This document shows, piece after piece, positions 9,160 through 18,873 of a stretch of 38,194 bases of DNA. The stretch spans positions 1 to 38,194 of the forward strand of contig DATKKJ010000081.1 of the NCBI GenBank assembly GCA_035543055.1, in the 5' to 3' direction. The stretch's first letter is position 1. Each line of letters begins with the position of its first letter. This DNA is from Terriglobales bacterium. GTDB lineage: Bacteria; Acidobacteriota; Terriglobia; Terriglobales; Acidobacteriaceae. The translations under genes and the position numbers were made by a program. The notes below the pieces were generated by a model. The model was not told the DNA's origin, searched no databases, and saw only the letters and a program-made list of their open reading frames with translations.

Positions 9160-11601
9160 TCAGATCCGAAGTTCCACCACCGTCGCTCCCCCGCCGCCTT
9201 CGTTCTGCGCTGGCTCGGTCACCGAAGCGACCTGGGGATGGTTCTTCAGGTACTGGCGCAGGGCCTTGCGCAGGATGCCCATGCCGCTGCCGTGCACGAT
9301 GCGCACCCGGGTGGCGCCGGCCAGGAAAGCTCGGTCGATGAACTTCTCCACCCGGCGGGTAGCCTCGTCCACGTTCTCACCGATGACGTTGATCTCGGTG
9401 GGCACGCCTGACTCCTCCGCCACCGACACCGAGATGCCGCGGGCCCGCGCCTGCTTGACCGGCGAATCGGAGGCGTGGATAACGATCTCGGCGATGTCGT
9501 CCTTGGGCACGCGCATCTTCATGGCGCCCATCTCGACCTCGTAGGCCTGGTCGTCGAGCTTACGCTTGATGACCGCGTTGCGGCCCAGGGACTTCAGCCT
9601 GACGGTGTCGCCCTCCGACACGTGCTTGACCTCGGAGGGGCGGGCGTGGGGATCGCCGCGGTCGGCGCCGGTGGAGTGGGCCACGATGGCGGAATCGAAT
9701 TCTTCCTTGAATTCGCGGCGCAGCTTGGCGATGCGGCGCTCGGCGTCCTTGGAGAGCTTCAGCGCCGAGGCGCGCTCCTGCACCGCCTGTACCGTCTCGC
9801 GGGCACGGTACTCGAAGTCGCGCAGCACGGCCTCGAGCTTCTTCTCCATCTCCCGGACGCGCTCGCGCTGTTCCTTCAACCCCTCGGCCTCCAGGCGCTT
9901 CTTCTCGCGCGCGACCTCTTCCTCGCGGGTCTGCAGGCGGAAGCGCTCCTGCTCGGCTTCGCGCAGCTCGGAGTGCAGCTTGTCGAGGAAGCGGGCGACG
10001 TCCTGGGCCTGCGTGCCCGCGGCCTCGCGCGCTGACTTCAGGATCTCCGGGTTGAGGCCGAGGCGCTGGGCGATGTTGATGCCCGCGGATGCCCCTGGCA
10101 CACCGATCTTCAGCTCGTAGGTGGGCTGTAAGGTGCGCTCATCGAAGCCGACCGCAGCGTTGAGCACTCCGTCGGTGTTCGCGGCGTAGACCTTCAGCGC
10201 GGTGTGGTGGGTGGAGATCACGCTGACACACCCGCGCCGACAGAAGTAATCGGCGATGGCGACCGCCAGCGCCGCGCCCTCGGCCGGATCGGTAGCCGAA
10301 CCGAGTTCGTCGAGCAGCACCAGGGAGCGCTCGGTCGCGGTACGCGAGATGCGGTCGATATTGGTAATGTGCGCCGAGAAGGTCGAGAGGTTCTGCTCGA
10401 TGGACTGGTAGTCGCCGATGTCGGCGAGGACCGCGTCGAATACAGGCAACTCGGCGCATCCCGCCGGCACCGGTACGCCGGCCTGCGCCATCAAGGTCAG
10501 GAGGCCGACCGTCTTCAATGCCACCGTCTTGCCGCCGGTGTTGGGGCCGCTGATGATGAGTTGCCGGCGGTTACTCTCGAGCTCGAGTGAGATGGGCACG
10601 ATGCGGCCGCCCTTCGGCTTGAGGTTCCGCTCGAGCAGGGGATGGCGGGCGTTGCGGAGAACCAGGCGAGGTTCGCTCGGCCGGTTCCCGTCCCCACACA
10701 AGATGGGCTCGACGCAGTCGTAGTCTTCGGCGAAGCGGGCTTTGGCGAACTGCAGCTCGAGCTCGGCGAGCACGTCCGCGGCCGCCAGGATGGCATCTGC
10801 CTGGTCGCGCACCCGGGCGGTCATCTCCAGCAGGATGCGATGGATCTCCGCCTGCTCCTCTTCCAGCAGGCGCACCAGGTCGTTGTTCTGCTCGATGGTC
10901 TCCAGGGGCTCGACGAACACGGTCTGCCCGCTCGAGCTGGCGCCGTGCACCACACCGTTGACACGGCGTTTCTGCTCCGCCTTCACCGGGATCACAAAGC
11001 GCTCGCCGCGGATGGTGATGAGCTCGTCCTGCACCGCTCCACCCTCGGCCAGGCGTCGCAGGTATCCGCGCAACGATTCCTGGATGAGGCGCTTCTGCTT
11101 CTCGACCTCGCGGCGGATGCGCGCCAGTTCGGGGGAGGCGCGGTCGTCGAGCGTGCCGTCGGGGAGAATCTTGTTGCGCAGGAAGCGGAGCAGCTCGGTG
11201 AAGCTGGCGATGCCGGCGGAGAGCTCAGCCACGGCGGCGAACTCCCGTTTCATCTGCGAAGGCGGGTGGGCAGCGATGTGCCGCCACTCGTCAGCCCGGT
11301 CCACTACCAGCAGGATGCTGCGCAGGGCCTCGGTGTCAAGGGCGGCGCCCTCGATCCTGGACTTGTTCACCAGGTCCGTGGGATCGAGCAACCCGGAGAA
11401 GTCGAAGCGCCCGCCGCAGCGCAGGTATTCACGAGTCTCGGCCGCGAGCTGCTGCTGGCGTTCGATCCAGGTGCGGTCATCGCTGGGCGCGATGCGCGCG
11501 ACGCGGTCCTTGCCCAGCGCCGATACGGCATAGCCGCGCAGCATCTCCCGCAGGGCATCGAATTCCAGCGGGCGGGCGCTGGTGTGCGCCAGGGCGGACA
11601 T
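9160..11601 (-). CDS. mutS2: MutS2 family ATPase with C-terminal Smr domain
   Basis: MutS2 proteins act in suppression of homologous recombination and/or collided-ribosome rescue rather than mismatch repair. The 813 residues contain the MutS-like core and lever, Walker A GPNTGGKTV (about 352-360), the ST-switch region and Walker B LVLLDELGSATDPAEG (about 427-442), a long charged coiled coil (about 530-640, rich in E, R, K and Q), a small beta domain with KSLGRNAVIKRKLDDQAYEV, and a C-terminal Smr domain. The Smr domain keeps VHGSGMGILR, but the usual LDLR/LDLH motif reads INVIGENVDEA. Start at the ATG at 11601 gives the normal length (about 780-810). Transcribed in the same direction as dnaG, with the heptamer hairpin between them. 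Confidence 0.95.
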   Translation of the reverse strand: MSALAHTSARPLEFDALREMLRGYAVSALGKDRVARIAPSDDRTWIERQQQLAAETREYLRCGGRFDFSGLLDPTDLVNKSRIEGAALDTEALRSILLVVDRADEWRHIAAHPPSQMKREFAAVAELSAGIASFTELLRFLRNKILPDGTLDDRASPELARIRREVEKQKRLIQESLRGYLRRLAEGGAVQDELITIRGERFVIPVKAEQKRRVNGVVHGASSSGQTVFVEPLETIEQNNDLVRLLEEEQAEIHRILLEMTARVRDQADAILAAADVLAELELQFAKARFAEDYDCVEPILCGDGNRPSEPRLVLRNARHPLLERNLKPKGGRIVPISLELESNRRQLIISGPNTGGKTVALKTVGLLTLMAQAGVPVPAGCAELPVFDAVLADIGDYQSIEQNLSTFSAHITNIDRISRTATERSLVLLDELGSATDPAEGAALAVAIADYFCRRGCVSVISTHHTALKVYAANTDGVLNAAVGFDERTLQPTYELKIGVPGASAGINIAQRLGLNPEILKSAREAAGTQAQDVARFLDKLHSELREAEQERFRLQTREEEVAREKKRLEAEGLKEQRERVREMEKKLEAVLRDFEYRARETVQAVQERASALKLSKDAERRIAKLRREFKEEFDSAIVAHSTGADRGDPHARPSEVKHVSEGDTVRLKSLGRNAVIKRKLDDQAYEVEMGAMKMRVPKDDIAEIVIHASDSPVKQARARGISVSVAEESGVPTEINVIGENVDEATRRVEKFIDRAFLAGATRVRIVHGSGMGILRKALRQYLKNHPQVASVTEPAQNEGGGGATVVELRI

Positions 11602-11674
11602 AGGGATTCATGGTATCAGGCAGTTTGCCGGTATGGTCACGCGCGGGCGATACGCCTGGCCGCGCCACAACTGG

Positions 11675-13423
11675 CTAGGGCTTAACCGAATCGAGCAGGG
11701 ATTGGGCGACCGCGGGGAACTTCATCAGGATGGTGGCCCCGCCTCCTGGGCGATTGAAGCCGGTGATCTCCCCCCGGTGTTCGCGCACGATGCCGTAGCA
11801 GGCGCTCAGCCCCAGGCCGGTGCCTTTGCCCACCGGCTTGGTGGTATAGAAGGGATCGAACATGCGCTGCGGGTCCTTGATGCCGGGCCCGCTGTCGGAG
11901 ATCTCCAGGGTGACGTCACCGTTCTGGCGGGCGGTGCGCACGATGATGGTGCCTCCGCCGGTCTCCTGCAGGGCGTCAACCGCATTGTTGATGACGTGGC
12001 AGCAGACTTGGAGCAACTGGTTGGAATCCCCCAGGATGTAGGGCTGTTCCGCCTGGCTGACGCGCTCGATGCGGATGTTGTTCTTGCCCAGGTCCATCTG
12101 GCGCAGGGTAATCGCATTGTTCACCACCGCGTCCACATTCAGCAGCGTCCGCTCGGTGTTGGACTGGCGGGCGAAGCTGAGCAGGTGACCGACCAGGGTC
12201 TTGGTGCGGCGGGCCTGCTGCCCGATCTTCTCGGCCATGCCCCGCGCCTCCTCCGGCAGACCCTTTTGCGAGCCCAGCAGTTCGGAATAACCCAGGATGG
12301 CGGCCAGGGGATTATTGATCTCGTGAGCGGCGCCGGAGACGAGCTGCCCGAGCGCGGCCATCTTCTCGGTGTGCACCAGCTGGTCCTGCAGCCGGCTCAG
12401 GTCCTCGAAGGAACGGCGCGAATCGTCGAGCAGGCGCAGCAACTCCTCGTCCATCAGGTGCTCCTTGATGAAGACCAGGGCGCCCAGCAGCAGCATGGCC
12501 GCGAGGGTAAGCACCAGCCGGAAATTGCGCACGGCCAGCGGCTGCGGCATGGTGGCGATGTCGAACATGGCGACCACCGGCATGGAGAGCACCGCCGCCA
12601 TGGCCAGCCGCGCCGGCCAGACCCCATATTGTTCGCTGATCACGGAAAGATTCTCTTCCCGCACGTCGCGGGAGCGGGCGCCCGCCGCGGCCCAGATGAA
12701 GCCCAGCACCGCGACCAGCAGCGGGATGTCGTAGACGCTGCCGGTATAGTACTTGTGAGCGTAGTCCGCGATGTTCCCCAGGGTCGAACTCAGAGAATAG
12801 AGCAGGCCGGCCAGGAAGAGCCGCTTGTACACCACCCGCCAGATCCCCGCGCTGCGACTCCAGACGATGCCGACGCCGATCACGAAAGCCACGTTCTCCA
12901 CGAACGAGAGAGTGGTGTACGCGCGCCCATACTTCATCTGATCGAGCACGATGTATTGCCAGGGGATGACCAGGAACAGGTAGAGGTACAGCCACCACAG
13001 CAGCAGGATGCTCAGGTCGAGCATGCCCACGCGCAGGAAGCGCGACCCCTGGCGCAGATGCGGTTGGACCGCCAGCGCCCCCATCAGCGGGATGATGTGC
13101 AGGAAGGAGATCACGTCGCCCCAGAACGGCTGAGGCATGGGACGGCGGATGAAGACCTCGTACGCCACCCACAGTCCCTGGGAAGCCGCCCAGAACGCGC
13201 AGCCCACGGCCATCATCACCCAGAACAGGCGGTCCCGGCCCTTGCCGCGGGGGATGTTCGCGGCCATGGCCGCGAACACAGTCAGTGCCATCACTTCCTG
13301 GGCGAGGTCGCCGAAGACGGTAAGGGCGTAACTCGGCGTGGCTGTGAGCGAAACCACAGCATAGACGCCGACCAGAACCATCGGCAGGACGAGCCACGGG
13401 TTGGCTCGTACAGACAGCGACAT
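11675..13423 (-). CDS. Membrane sensor histidine kinase
   Basis: The 582-residue protein has a large hydrophobic N-terminal half with about 8-10 predicted transmembrane segments (residues about 10-320), a short coiled linker, a HisKA domain with the phospho-accepting H367 in GAAHEINNPLAAILGYSE, and an HATPase_c domain with N box (CCHVINNAVDAL), G1 (DSGPGI), F (FDPFYTTK) and G2 (GTGLGLSACYGIV) motifs. There is no receiver domain and no adjacent response regulator, so the partner and stimulus are unknown. The N-terminal region resembles multi-helix sensor modules seen in Acidobacteriota and Deltaproteobacteria; I do not assign a ligand. Divergent from hemB, with a 120-bp shared upstream region. 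Confidence 0.9.
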   Translation of the reverse strand: MSLSVRANPWLVLPMVLVGVYAVVSLTATPSYALTVFGDLAQEVMALTVFAAMAANIPRGKGRDRLFWVMMAVGCAFWAASQGLWVAYEVFIRRPMPQPFWGDVISFLHIIPLMGALAVQPHLRQGSRFLRVGMLDLSILLLWWLYLYLFLVIPWQYIVLDQMKYGRAYTTLSFVENVAFVIGVGIVWSRSAGIWRVVYKRLFLAGLLYSLSSTLGNIADYAHKYYTGSVYDIPLLVAVLGFIWAAAGARSRDVREENLSVISEQYGVWPARLAMAAVLSMPVVAMFDIATMPQPLAVRNFRLVLTLAAMLLLGALVFIKEHLMDEELLRLLDDSRRSFEDLSRLQDQLVHTEKMAALGQLVSGAAHEINNPLAAILGYSELLGSQKGLPEEARGMAEKIGQQARRTKTLVGHLLSFARQSNTERTLLNVDAVVNNAITLRQMDLGKNNIRIERVSQAEQPYILGDSNQLLQVCCHVINNAVDALQETGGGTIIVRTARQNGDVTLEISDSGPGIKDPQRMFDPFYTTKPVGKGTGLGLSACYGIVREHRGEITGFNRPGGGATILMKFPAVAQSLLDSVKP

Positions 13424-13525
13424 TGAGCGCCATCTTACTCACAAATGCCGTCGAATCAATAGTTACAAAGGTACCTGCAAGCCGCGTGAATCGCGTCTTA
13501 GAACGCATTTCGAGGCCAAAGCCGG

Positions 13526-13534
13526 TGCTAGAAT
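13526..13534 (+). promoter_or_regulatory. Candidate extended -10 promoter for hemB
   Basis: TGCTAGAAT (extended -10, TGC plus TAGAAT) ends 9 bases before the hemB ATG. Transcription would begin about 3 bases before the start codon, giving an essentially leaderless mRNA. No Shine-Dalgarno sequence is present ahead of the ATG, which fits. Confidence 0.45.
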
Positions 13535-13543
13535 GAAGCTGCT

Positions 13544-14575
13544 ATGGCCTTTCCTATCACCAGAATGCGGCGGCTTCGGCGGACCGAGGCCATGCGGTCG
13601 TTGGTGCGCGAAACCCGCCTTACTCCCGAGGGATTCGTCTATCCCATGTTCGTCTGCCCCGGTGAGGGGGTGCGCAAAGAAGTACGCTCCATGCCCGGGG
13701 TCTTCAACCTGTCGGTCGATGAAGCGGCGAAAGAGGCCCGCGAGGTCAAGGCGCTGGGGGTTCCGGCCGTCATCCTGTTCGGCCTGCCCGAGTCGAAGGA
13801 CGAGATGGCGACGGGGGCATGGGCCGCAGACGGCATCGTGCAGCAGGCGACTCGGGCCATCAAGCGCGACGTTCCGGGGCTGATGGTCATCGGCGACGTC
13901 TGCCTGTGCGAATACATGAGCCACGGACACTGCGGCATCGTGCGCAAGAGCGGCCCCGTCCAGTCGCTGGGCGCGGCCGCGGCAGCTCCACCGGCGGTGG
14001 CGGCCGATTACGAGATCGTCAACGACGCCAGCCTGGAGATCCTGGCCAAGACCGCGGTTTCCCAGGCGCGCGCCGGCATGGACATCATCGCGCCCTCCGA
14101 CATGATGGACGGACGGGTGGCCGCCATCCGCAAGGCGCTGGACGAGAACGGATTCGTCAACATCCCCATCCTGGCGTATGCCGCCAAGTTCGCGTCCGGG
14201 TTCTACGGGCCTTTCCGCGAAGCGGCCGATTCGGCGCCGCAGTTCGGCGACCGCCGCTCCTACCAGATGGATGGGGCGAACCTGCGCGAGGCCCTGCACG
14301 AGATCGAACTCGACCTGGATGAGGGCGCAGACATGGTCATGGTGAAGCCCGCGCTTCCCTATCTGGACGTGATCCATGCCGCTCGCGAGCGCTTCGACGT
14401 GCCCATGGCCGCCTACCAGGTTTCGGGTGAGTACGCCATGATCCTGGCCGCAGCGCAGAACGGCTGGGTGGACAAGGAGCGCATCATGCTGGAGTCGCTA
14501 CAATCCATCCAGCGGGCAGGCGCCTCCATCATCCTGACGTACTTTGCCAAAGACGCAGCCCGCCTTCTTGGATAG
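13544..14575 (+). CDS. hemB: Delta-aminolevulinic acid dehydratase (porphobilinogen synthase)
   Basis: Condenses two 5-aminolevulinate molecules to porphobilinogen in tetrapyrrole (heme) synthesis. The 343 residues show the metal-binding cysteine motif [14 protein letters not shown] (about 122-135), the first active-site lysine region [19 protein letters not shown] (about 212-230), and the Schiff-base lysine in [12 protein letters not shown] (about 265-276). Length is normal (320-345). The cysteine-rich motif indicates the zinc-dependent type. It stands alone between a divergent histidine kinase and a convergent M2 peptidase. Confidence 0.97.
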   Translation: MAFPITRMRRLRRTEAMRSLVRETRLTPEGFVYPMFVCPGEGVRKEVRSMPGVFNLSVDEAAKEAREVKALGVPAVILFGLPESKDEMATGAWAADGIVQQATRAIKRDVPGLMVIGDVCLCEYMSHGHCGIVRKSGPVQSLGAAAAAPPAVAADYEIVNDASLEILAKTAVSQARAGMDIIAPSDMMDGRVAAIRKALDENGFVNIPILAYAAKFASGFYGPFREAADSAPQFGDRRSYQMDGANLREALHEIELDLDEGADMVMVKPALPYLDVIHAARERFDVPMAAYQVSGEYAMILAAAQNGWVDKERIMLESLQSIQRAGASIILTYFAKDAARLLG

Positions 14576-14595
14576 ATCTTCCAAGAAGAAAAAGG

Positions 14596-14654
14596 CCGGC
14601 TGAAGCCGGACTCAATCGAGAATCGCGTCCGGGCGGCACGGCTGAAGCCGTGCC
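14596..14654. terminator. Tandem hairpins between convergent hemB and peptidase gene
   Basis: Two stems with the same TGAA loop: CCGGC/GCCGG at 14596-14609 and a perfect 8-bp stem GGCACGGC-TGAA-GCCGTGCC at 14635-14654. They fill the 82-bp gap between the hemB stop and the stop of the opposing gene, so they probably serve as a bidirectional transcription end. The GCTGAAGC core also looks like a dispersed repeat. Confidence 0.6.
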
Positions 14655-14657
14655 CTT

Positions 14658-16499
14658 TCACCAGCCGATCTTCTGGCCCTTGTTCTGCTCGTCGAGCCAC
14701 TGCTTGAGCGGGGCGAAGTACTCCATCATGGCGGATGCGTCAGCTTCCTTCTCGCCCGTCAATTGGAACATGACGTCCTGCCATGGATGGCTCTTGCCCA
14801 TCTCCAGCGCCTTGGCCAGCTTCTCGCCGGCGGCCTTGTTGCCGAAGAACGAGCACTTGTAGAGCGGCCCGGTGTACCCCGAGGCCTTGCACAGCGCGCG
14901 GTAGAACTGGAACTGATAGATCCGCGCCAAGAAATAGCGGGTGTAGGGTACGTTGGCGGGGACGTGGTACTTGGCGCCGGGATCGAAGTCGGCTTCGCTG
15001 CGCGGCACCGGCGCCGAGAGGCCCTGGTACTTGTTGATCATCTCCCACCAGCTCTTGTTGTAATCCTCAGGCTTGATCTGTCCGGAGAAGACCTTCCAGC
15101 GCCACTGGTCGATGCGCAGGCCGAAGGGCAGGAACGCCACCTTATCGAGCGCCTCCCTCAGCAGGTAGCCGATGTCGCTGGAGGTCTGCGGCAGCGCCGG
15201 CAGCAGTCCCACCTTCACCAGGTAGTCCGGGGTGACGGAGAGCGCGATGGTGTCGCCGATGGCCTCGTGGAAGCCGTCGTTGGCGCTGTCCTGGAAGAGA
15301 TAGGGCTGCTTGCGGTAGGCAAGCTGATAGAAGTTGTGCCCCAGTTCGTGATGGATGGTCACGAAATCCTCGTCGCGGACCTGGATGCACATCTTCAGGC
15401 GCACGTCTTGCTGGGAGTCGAGATCCCAGGCGCTGGCGTGGCAGACCACGTCGCGGTCACGCGGTTTCACGAACAGGGAGCGTTCCCAGAAGGTCTGGGG
15501 CAGGGGCGCGAAACCCAACGAAGTGAAGAAGCCCTCGCCGTATTTCACCATCTGGAGGGGCGTGGTCTGCTTCGCTTCCAGAAGCTTGGTCAGGTCGTAG
15601 CCTTTGTCGGCGCTGGCGGGCGCGACCAGGGGATAGATGTTGCCCCACTCCTGCCCCCACATGTTGCCGAGCAGGTGGGCGGGGACCATGCCATCGGGCG
15701 GCACAACGTTCGGACCGTACTTCTTGCTTAGCTGCGCGCGAACATAGGAGTGCAGCGAAAGATACAGGGGCCGAACCTGCTGCCAGAGGCGCTCCAGATC
15801 GGCGGCGAAGGCATCGGGCGGCATGTCGTAGTTAGAGCGCCACATCGCGCCGGTGTCCGCGAACCCTAGTTCGCGAGCGCCCTTATTGGAGAGTTCGACG
15901 AAGCGGGAGTAGCGCTGGCGCATGGGCGCGCCCACCTGGTGCCAGCCCACCCACAACGCTCTCAACTCGTCCGCGCTGGTCGCAGGATCGGCCATGATCT
16001 TCTCCATCTCGGGCAGGGAGAGGCACTTGTCGGGCGTGGACGGCGGGCAATACTTGCCCTTGCCGTAGTCCGACTGCATGGAGACCACGATCTTGGTGAG
16101 TTCGTCGCGCTCCTTGGCGTTGCTGGGGGCGGGCATGGGCAGCGAAAGCTTCAAGAGACGCATCTTGCGGCGCACCTGCGACGTCAACGCCAGGGCGTCG
16201 AAGCGCGGGGTTTGCGTTGCCCATTTCGTGGTCGCGCCGATCAACTGGCTGCTGTAATCGGCGGAGAGCGCTTCCGTGTCGTCGGTGATGAAGTTCTGGT
16301 TCACCCAGTCGGCGCGGCTGGACTTGATCGCCAGCTCCAGCAACTGCGTCTCGGCGTCGGTGATGAACTTCTCGGCTTCGGCCACGGTTGGAGCTGAGGC
16401 AGTCTTGGGCGCAGGCTTCCGTTCGGATGTGGCTTGGGAGAGCGATGGCATGGACAACAACAGGATGATGGCGCTGATGGCTAGGATGCGGTGACGCAT
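14658..16499 (-). CDS. M2 family zinc metallopeptidase (ACE-like dipeptidase), secreted
   Basis: Related to angiotensin-converting enzyme: a zinc peptidyl-dipeptidase, probably periplasmic here. The 613-residue protein begins with a signal peptide (MRHRILAISAIILLLSMPS, cleavage near SQA-TS). The zinc motif HELGH is at about 384-388, with the third ligand glutamate in FHEAIGD at about 412. The conserved C-terminal ARIYQFQFYRALC segment is present. The ATG at 16499 is chosen over a GTG at 16508 because GGAGG lies 8 bases before the ATG and would overlap the GTG. Length fits bacterial M2 enzymes (about 600-620). Convergent with hemB and divergent from lpdA. Confidence 0.92.
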   Translation of the reverse strand: MRHRILAISAIILLLSMPSLSQATSERKPAPKTASAPTVAEAEKFITDAETQLLELAIKSSRADWVNQNFITDDTEALSADYSSQLIGATTKWATQTPRFDALALTSQVRRKMRLLKLSLPMPAPSNAKERDELTKIVVSMQSDYGKGKYCPPSTPDKCLSLPEMEKIMADPATSADELRALWVGWHQVGAPMRQRYSRFVELSNKGARELGFADTGAMWRSNYDMPPDAFAADLERLWQQVRPLYLSLHSYVRAQLSKKYGPNVVPPDGMVPAHLLGNMWGQEWGNIYPLVAPASADKGYDLTKLLEAKQTTPLQMVKYGEGFFTSLGFAPLPQTFWERSLFVKPRDRDVVCHASAWDLDSQQDVRLKMCIQVRDEDFVTIHHELGHNFYQLAYRKQPYLFQDSANDGFHEAIGDTIALSVTPDYLVKVGLLPALPQTSSDIGYLLREALDKVAFLPFGLRIDQWRWKVFSGQIKPEDYNKSWWEMINKYQGLSAPVPRSEADFDPGAKYHVPANVPYTRYFLARIYQFQFYRALCKASGYTGPLYKCSFFGNKAAGEKLAKALEMGKSHPWQDVMFQLTGEKEADASAMMEYFAPLKQWLDEQNKGQKIGW

Positions 16500-16550
16500 G
16501 CGGTGCACCTCCGGCGCGTGATTCTAAATCCTGGGCGGCTGAATCGAATA

Positions 16551-16618
16551 GGAGACGCGCTGACGCGCTTCTCTACCCGGCTCTTTCGTAGAGACGCCCG
16601 CCAGGGCGTCTCCGGTAC
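16551..16618. repeat. Paired REP-like element, copy 2, upstream of lpdA
   Basis: Two oppositely oriented palindromes, GGAGACGCGCTGACGCGC... at 16551-16577 and GTAGAGACGCCCGCCAGGGC... at 16588-16618. They belong to the same family as 5031-5100 and 18991-19059. The terminal GGTAC of the second unit runs into a TACAAT box, so the element may have contributed part of the lpdA promoter. Confidence 0.8.
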
Positions 16619-16621
16619 AAT
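16616..16621 (+). promoter_or_regulatory. Candidate -10 box for the lpdA operon
   Basis: TACAAT lies at the end of the REP-like element, about 48 bases before the lpdA TTG. A transcript starting near 16628 would carry a leader of about 40 bases with the ribosome site GGGAG at 16658. The -35 position falls in the palindrome and is not consensus. Confidence 0.35.
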
Positions 16622-16669
16622 GACTGACTACTTATCTGACGGAATACTTTCCAGAACGGGAGCACGACC

Positions 16670-18091
16670 TTGGCTGAGACCAACTACGACGTCGCCATCA
16701 TCGGGAGCGGGCCGGCTGGATACACCAGCGCCATCCGCGCCGGGCAGTACGGCCTGAAGACGGCGCTCATCGAGAAGAACGCGAAACTGGGTGGCACCTG
16801 CCTGCACGTGGGCTGCATCCCCACCAAAGCACTCCTCTTCAATGCCGAGCTCTACGACTACCTGAAGGAAGGGAAGGAGTTCGGGCTGGTGGGCGGCGAG
16901 AACGTGAAGCTCGATTGGACGGCGATCATGCAGCGCAAGAACAAGATCGTCACCAAACACGCCAAGGGCCTCGAGTTCCTGATGAAGAAGAACAAGGTAG
17001 CGACCGTTGCCGGCTATGGGAGGCTCAGCGGGCCAGCCAAGGGCGGAACCTTCGACATCGAAGTGGACAATGGCGGGCAAAAGAGCACACTCAAGAGCAG
17101 AAACGTGATCCTGGCAACGGGTTCGGAGGCCCGCTTGCTGCCGGGGATGCAGGCCGACGACCGCATCCTAACCAACATCGAGATCCTCAGCCTGGAGAAG
17201 ATCCCGAAGTCGCTGATCATCGTGGGTGCAGGCGCCGTCGGAGTGGAGTTCGCTTCCATCTACAAGTCGTTCGGCGCCGAGGTCACCATCCTGGAGATGC
17301 TGCCGCGCTTGGTGCCGCTTGAGGACGAGGAGATCTCCAAGGAATTGGCGCGGGTCTTCAAGAAGCGCGGCATCGACTTTTATGTCGGCGTCAAGGTCGA
17401 GAAGGTCGAAAAGACAAAGGATGGCGTGGCCGTCTCCATCAGCGGCGAAGGCAAGACCCAGCAGAGGATCGAGGCGGAGAAGATCCTGATCGCGGTCGGA
17501 CGCAAGCCCAATACTGAGAATATCGGGCTGGACAAGGTGAAGAACATCCAGGTCGAGCGTGGCTTCATCCACACCGACCAGTGGATGCAAACGGGCGAGC
17601 CCGGCATCTACGCGGTGGGCGACATCGTGGCCGGCATGCCGCAACTGGCGCACGCCGGCTCCATGGAGGGCATCGTCGCCGTCTCCAGGATCGCGGGCAA
17701 GCCGGCGAAGCCGGTCAAGCGCGAACTCATCCCCGGCTGCACCTACTGCGAGCCGCAGATCGGCTCGGTGGGATTGACCGAGGCGGCCGCGCGCGAAAAG
17801 AAGCTCGACATCAAGGTGGGCAAGTTCCCCTTCGCGGGGAATTCGAAGGCGACCATCGTGGGCGCACATGAGGGATTCGTGAAGGTGGTCGCGGGCGCGA
17901 AGTACGGCGAGATCCTGGGCGTCCACATCATCGGCCCCGGAGCGACGGAGATGGTCTCCGAGGCGGTGACCGCGATGGAGAACGAGAGCACCATCGAGGA
18001 AATGATGTTCACCGTCCACGCCCATCCCACGCTCTACGAGGCGATGGGCGACGCCTTCGCTAGCGTGTACGGGATGGCAATCAACGCATAG
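16670..18091 (+). CDS. lpdA: Dihydrolipoamide dehydrogenase (E3)
   Basis: FAD enzyme that reoxidises dihydrolipoyl groups of E2 using NAD+. The 473 residues contain the FAD motif IGSGPAGYTSAIRAGQ (about 11-26), the redox-active disulfide GGTCLHVGCIPTK (C44, C49), the NAD motif IVGAGAVGVEFASIYKSFG (about 184-202), AVGDIVAGMPQLAH, and the dimer-interface catalytic pair in HAHPTLYEA (H452, E457). Start is a TTG at 16670 with GGGAG at 16658-16662; it gives the expected N terminus. It is the first gene of the 2-oxo-acid dehydrogenase operon, with lipB following after 2 bases. Confidence 0.97.
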   Translation: MAETNYDVAIIGSGPAGYTSAIRAGQYGLKTALIEKNAKLGGTCLHVGCIPTKALLFNAELYDYLKEGKEFGLVGGENVKLDWTAIMQRKNKIVTKHAKGLEFLMKKNKVATVAGYGRLSGPAKGGTFDIEVDNGGQKSTLKSRNVILATGSEARLLPGMQADDRILTNIEILSLEKIPKSLIIVGAGAVGVEFASIYKSFGAEVTILEMLPRLVPLEDEEISKELARVFKKRGIDFYVGVKVEKVEKTKDGVAVSISGEGKTQQRIEAEKILIAVGRKPNTENIGLDKVKNIQVERGFIHTDQWMQTGEPGIYAVGDIVAGMPQLAHAGSMEGIVAVSRIAGKPAKPVKRELIPGCTYCEPQIGSVGLTEAAAREKKLDIKVGKFPFAGNSKATIVGAHEGFVKVVAGAKYGEILGVHIIGPGATEMVSEAVTAMENESTIEEMMFTVHAHPTLYEAMGDAFASVYGMAINA

Positions 18092-18093
18092 AA

Positions 18094-18867
18094 GTGGTCA
18101 TCAGCATCGTCCAACTCGGCCGGGTCGATTACGCCACCGCTACCCGCTTGCAACAGACGCTGGTGGACCTGCGCAAGCAGCGGCGGATCACCGACACGCT
18201 GCTGCTGCTGGAGCATCCGCCTGTGATCACGCTGGGGCGCAACGCCACCCGCAAGAACATCACCGCATCGGATGAGCAGATGCGGCGCGCCGGCGTCGAG
18301 ATCTTTGAATGCGACCGTGGAGGCGACGTGACCTACCACGGGCCGGGACAGCTCGTCGGCTATCCCATCTTCGACCTGCGCGACCGGCTTCGGCGCATGG
18401 GCGCTGTGGATTACGTGCGCCACCTGGAAGAGGCGCTGATCCGCACCTGCGCTGACTTCGGCGTCGCCGCCAGGCGGGTCAAGGGACTGACCGGTGTGTG
18501 GACCTTCGAAGGCGAGGCGAAGATCGCCGCCATTGGGGTGCACATCTCACGCGGAGTCACCTCCCATGGATTCGCGCTGAATGTGACCACCGACCTCGAC
18601 CACTTCCAGCTGATCGTGCCCTGCGGCATCGCCGACAAGCCCGTGACTTCGCTGCACAAGGCGATCGCGGAACTCGATCCCGGGCGGGCCGTGCCAGGCA
18701 TCGACGACGTCGCCACGGTCGTGGTCCGCAATTTCGGCAAGGTATTTGAATCTCAGGTGCTGTGGGTGGATACTCTCGACGCGCTGGTGGGACGGGCGGT
18801 GGGAGTCCCGCTGCAGGAGCCCGCGGGACTCAAGGCGCTGCACGGCAACGACACTTCCCTGGCCTAG
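18094..18867 (+). CDS. lipB: Octanoyltransferase LipB
   Basis: Transfers octanoate from acyl carrier protein to lipoyl domains (the first step of lipoate assembly, before LipA). The 257 residues show PPVITLGRN, the RGGDVTYHGPGQ signature (about 75-86), the catalytic lysine region AKIAAIGVHI (K143) and the acyl-thioester cysteine in IVPCGI (C177). Start is a GTG two bases after the lpdA stop, so it is translationally linked. Its place inside the operon means lipoate attachment is produced together with the enzymes that need it. lipA is not in the window. Confidence 0.95.
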   Translation: MVISIVQLGRVDYATATRLQQTLVDLRKQRRITDTLLLLEHPPVITLGRNATRKNITASDEQMRRAGVEIFECDRGGDVTYHGPGQLVGYPIFDLRDRLRRMGAVDYVRHLEEALIRTCADFGVAARRVKGLTGVWTFEGEAKIAAIGVHISRGVTSHGFALNVTTDLDHFQLIVPCGIADKPVTSLHKAIAELDPGRAVPGIDDVATVVVRNFGKVFESQVLWVDTLDALVGRAVGVPLQEPAGLKALHGNDTSLA

Positions 18868-18873
18868 GATCCG

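Noticed and set aside
11582-13426. Plus-strand open frame of 614 codons opposite the histidine kinase
   Set aside because: Mirror of the kinase codons, rich in H, Q, D and R, with no recognisable fold; the kinase motifs on the minus strand are decisive.
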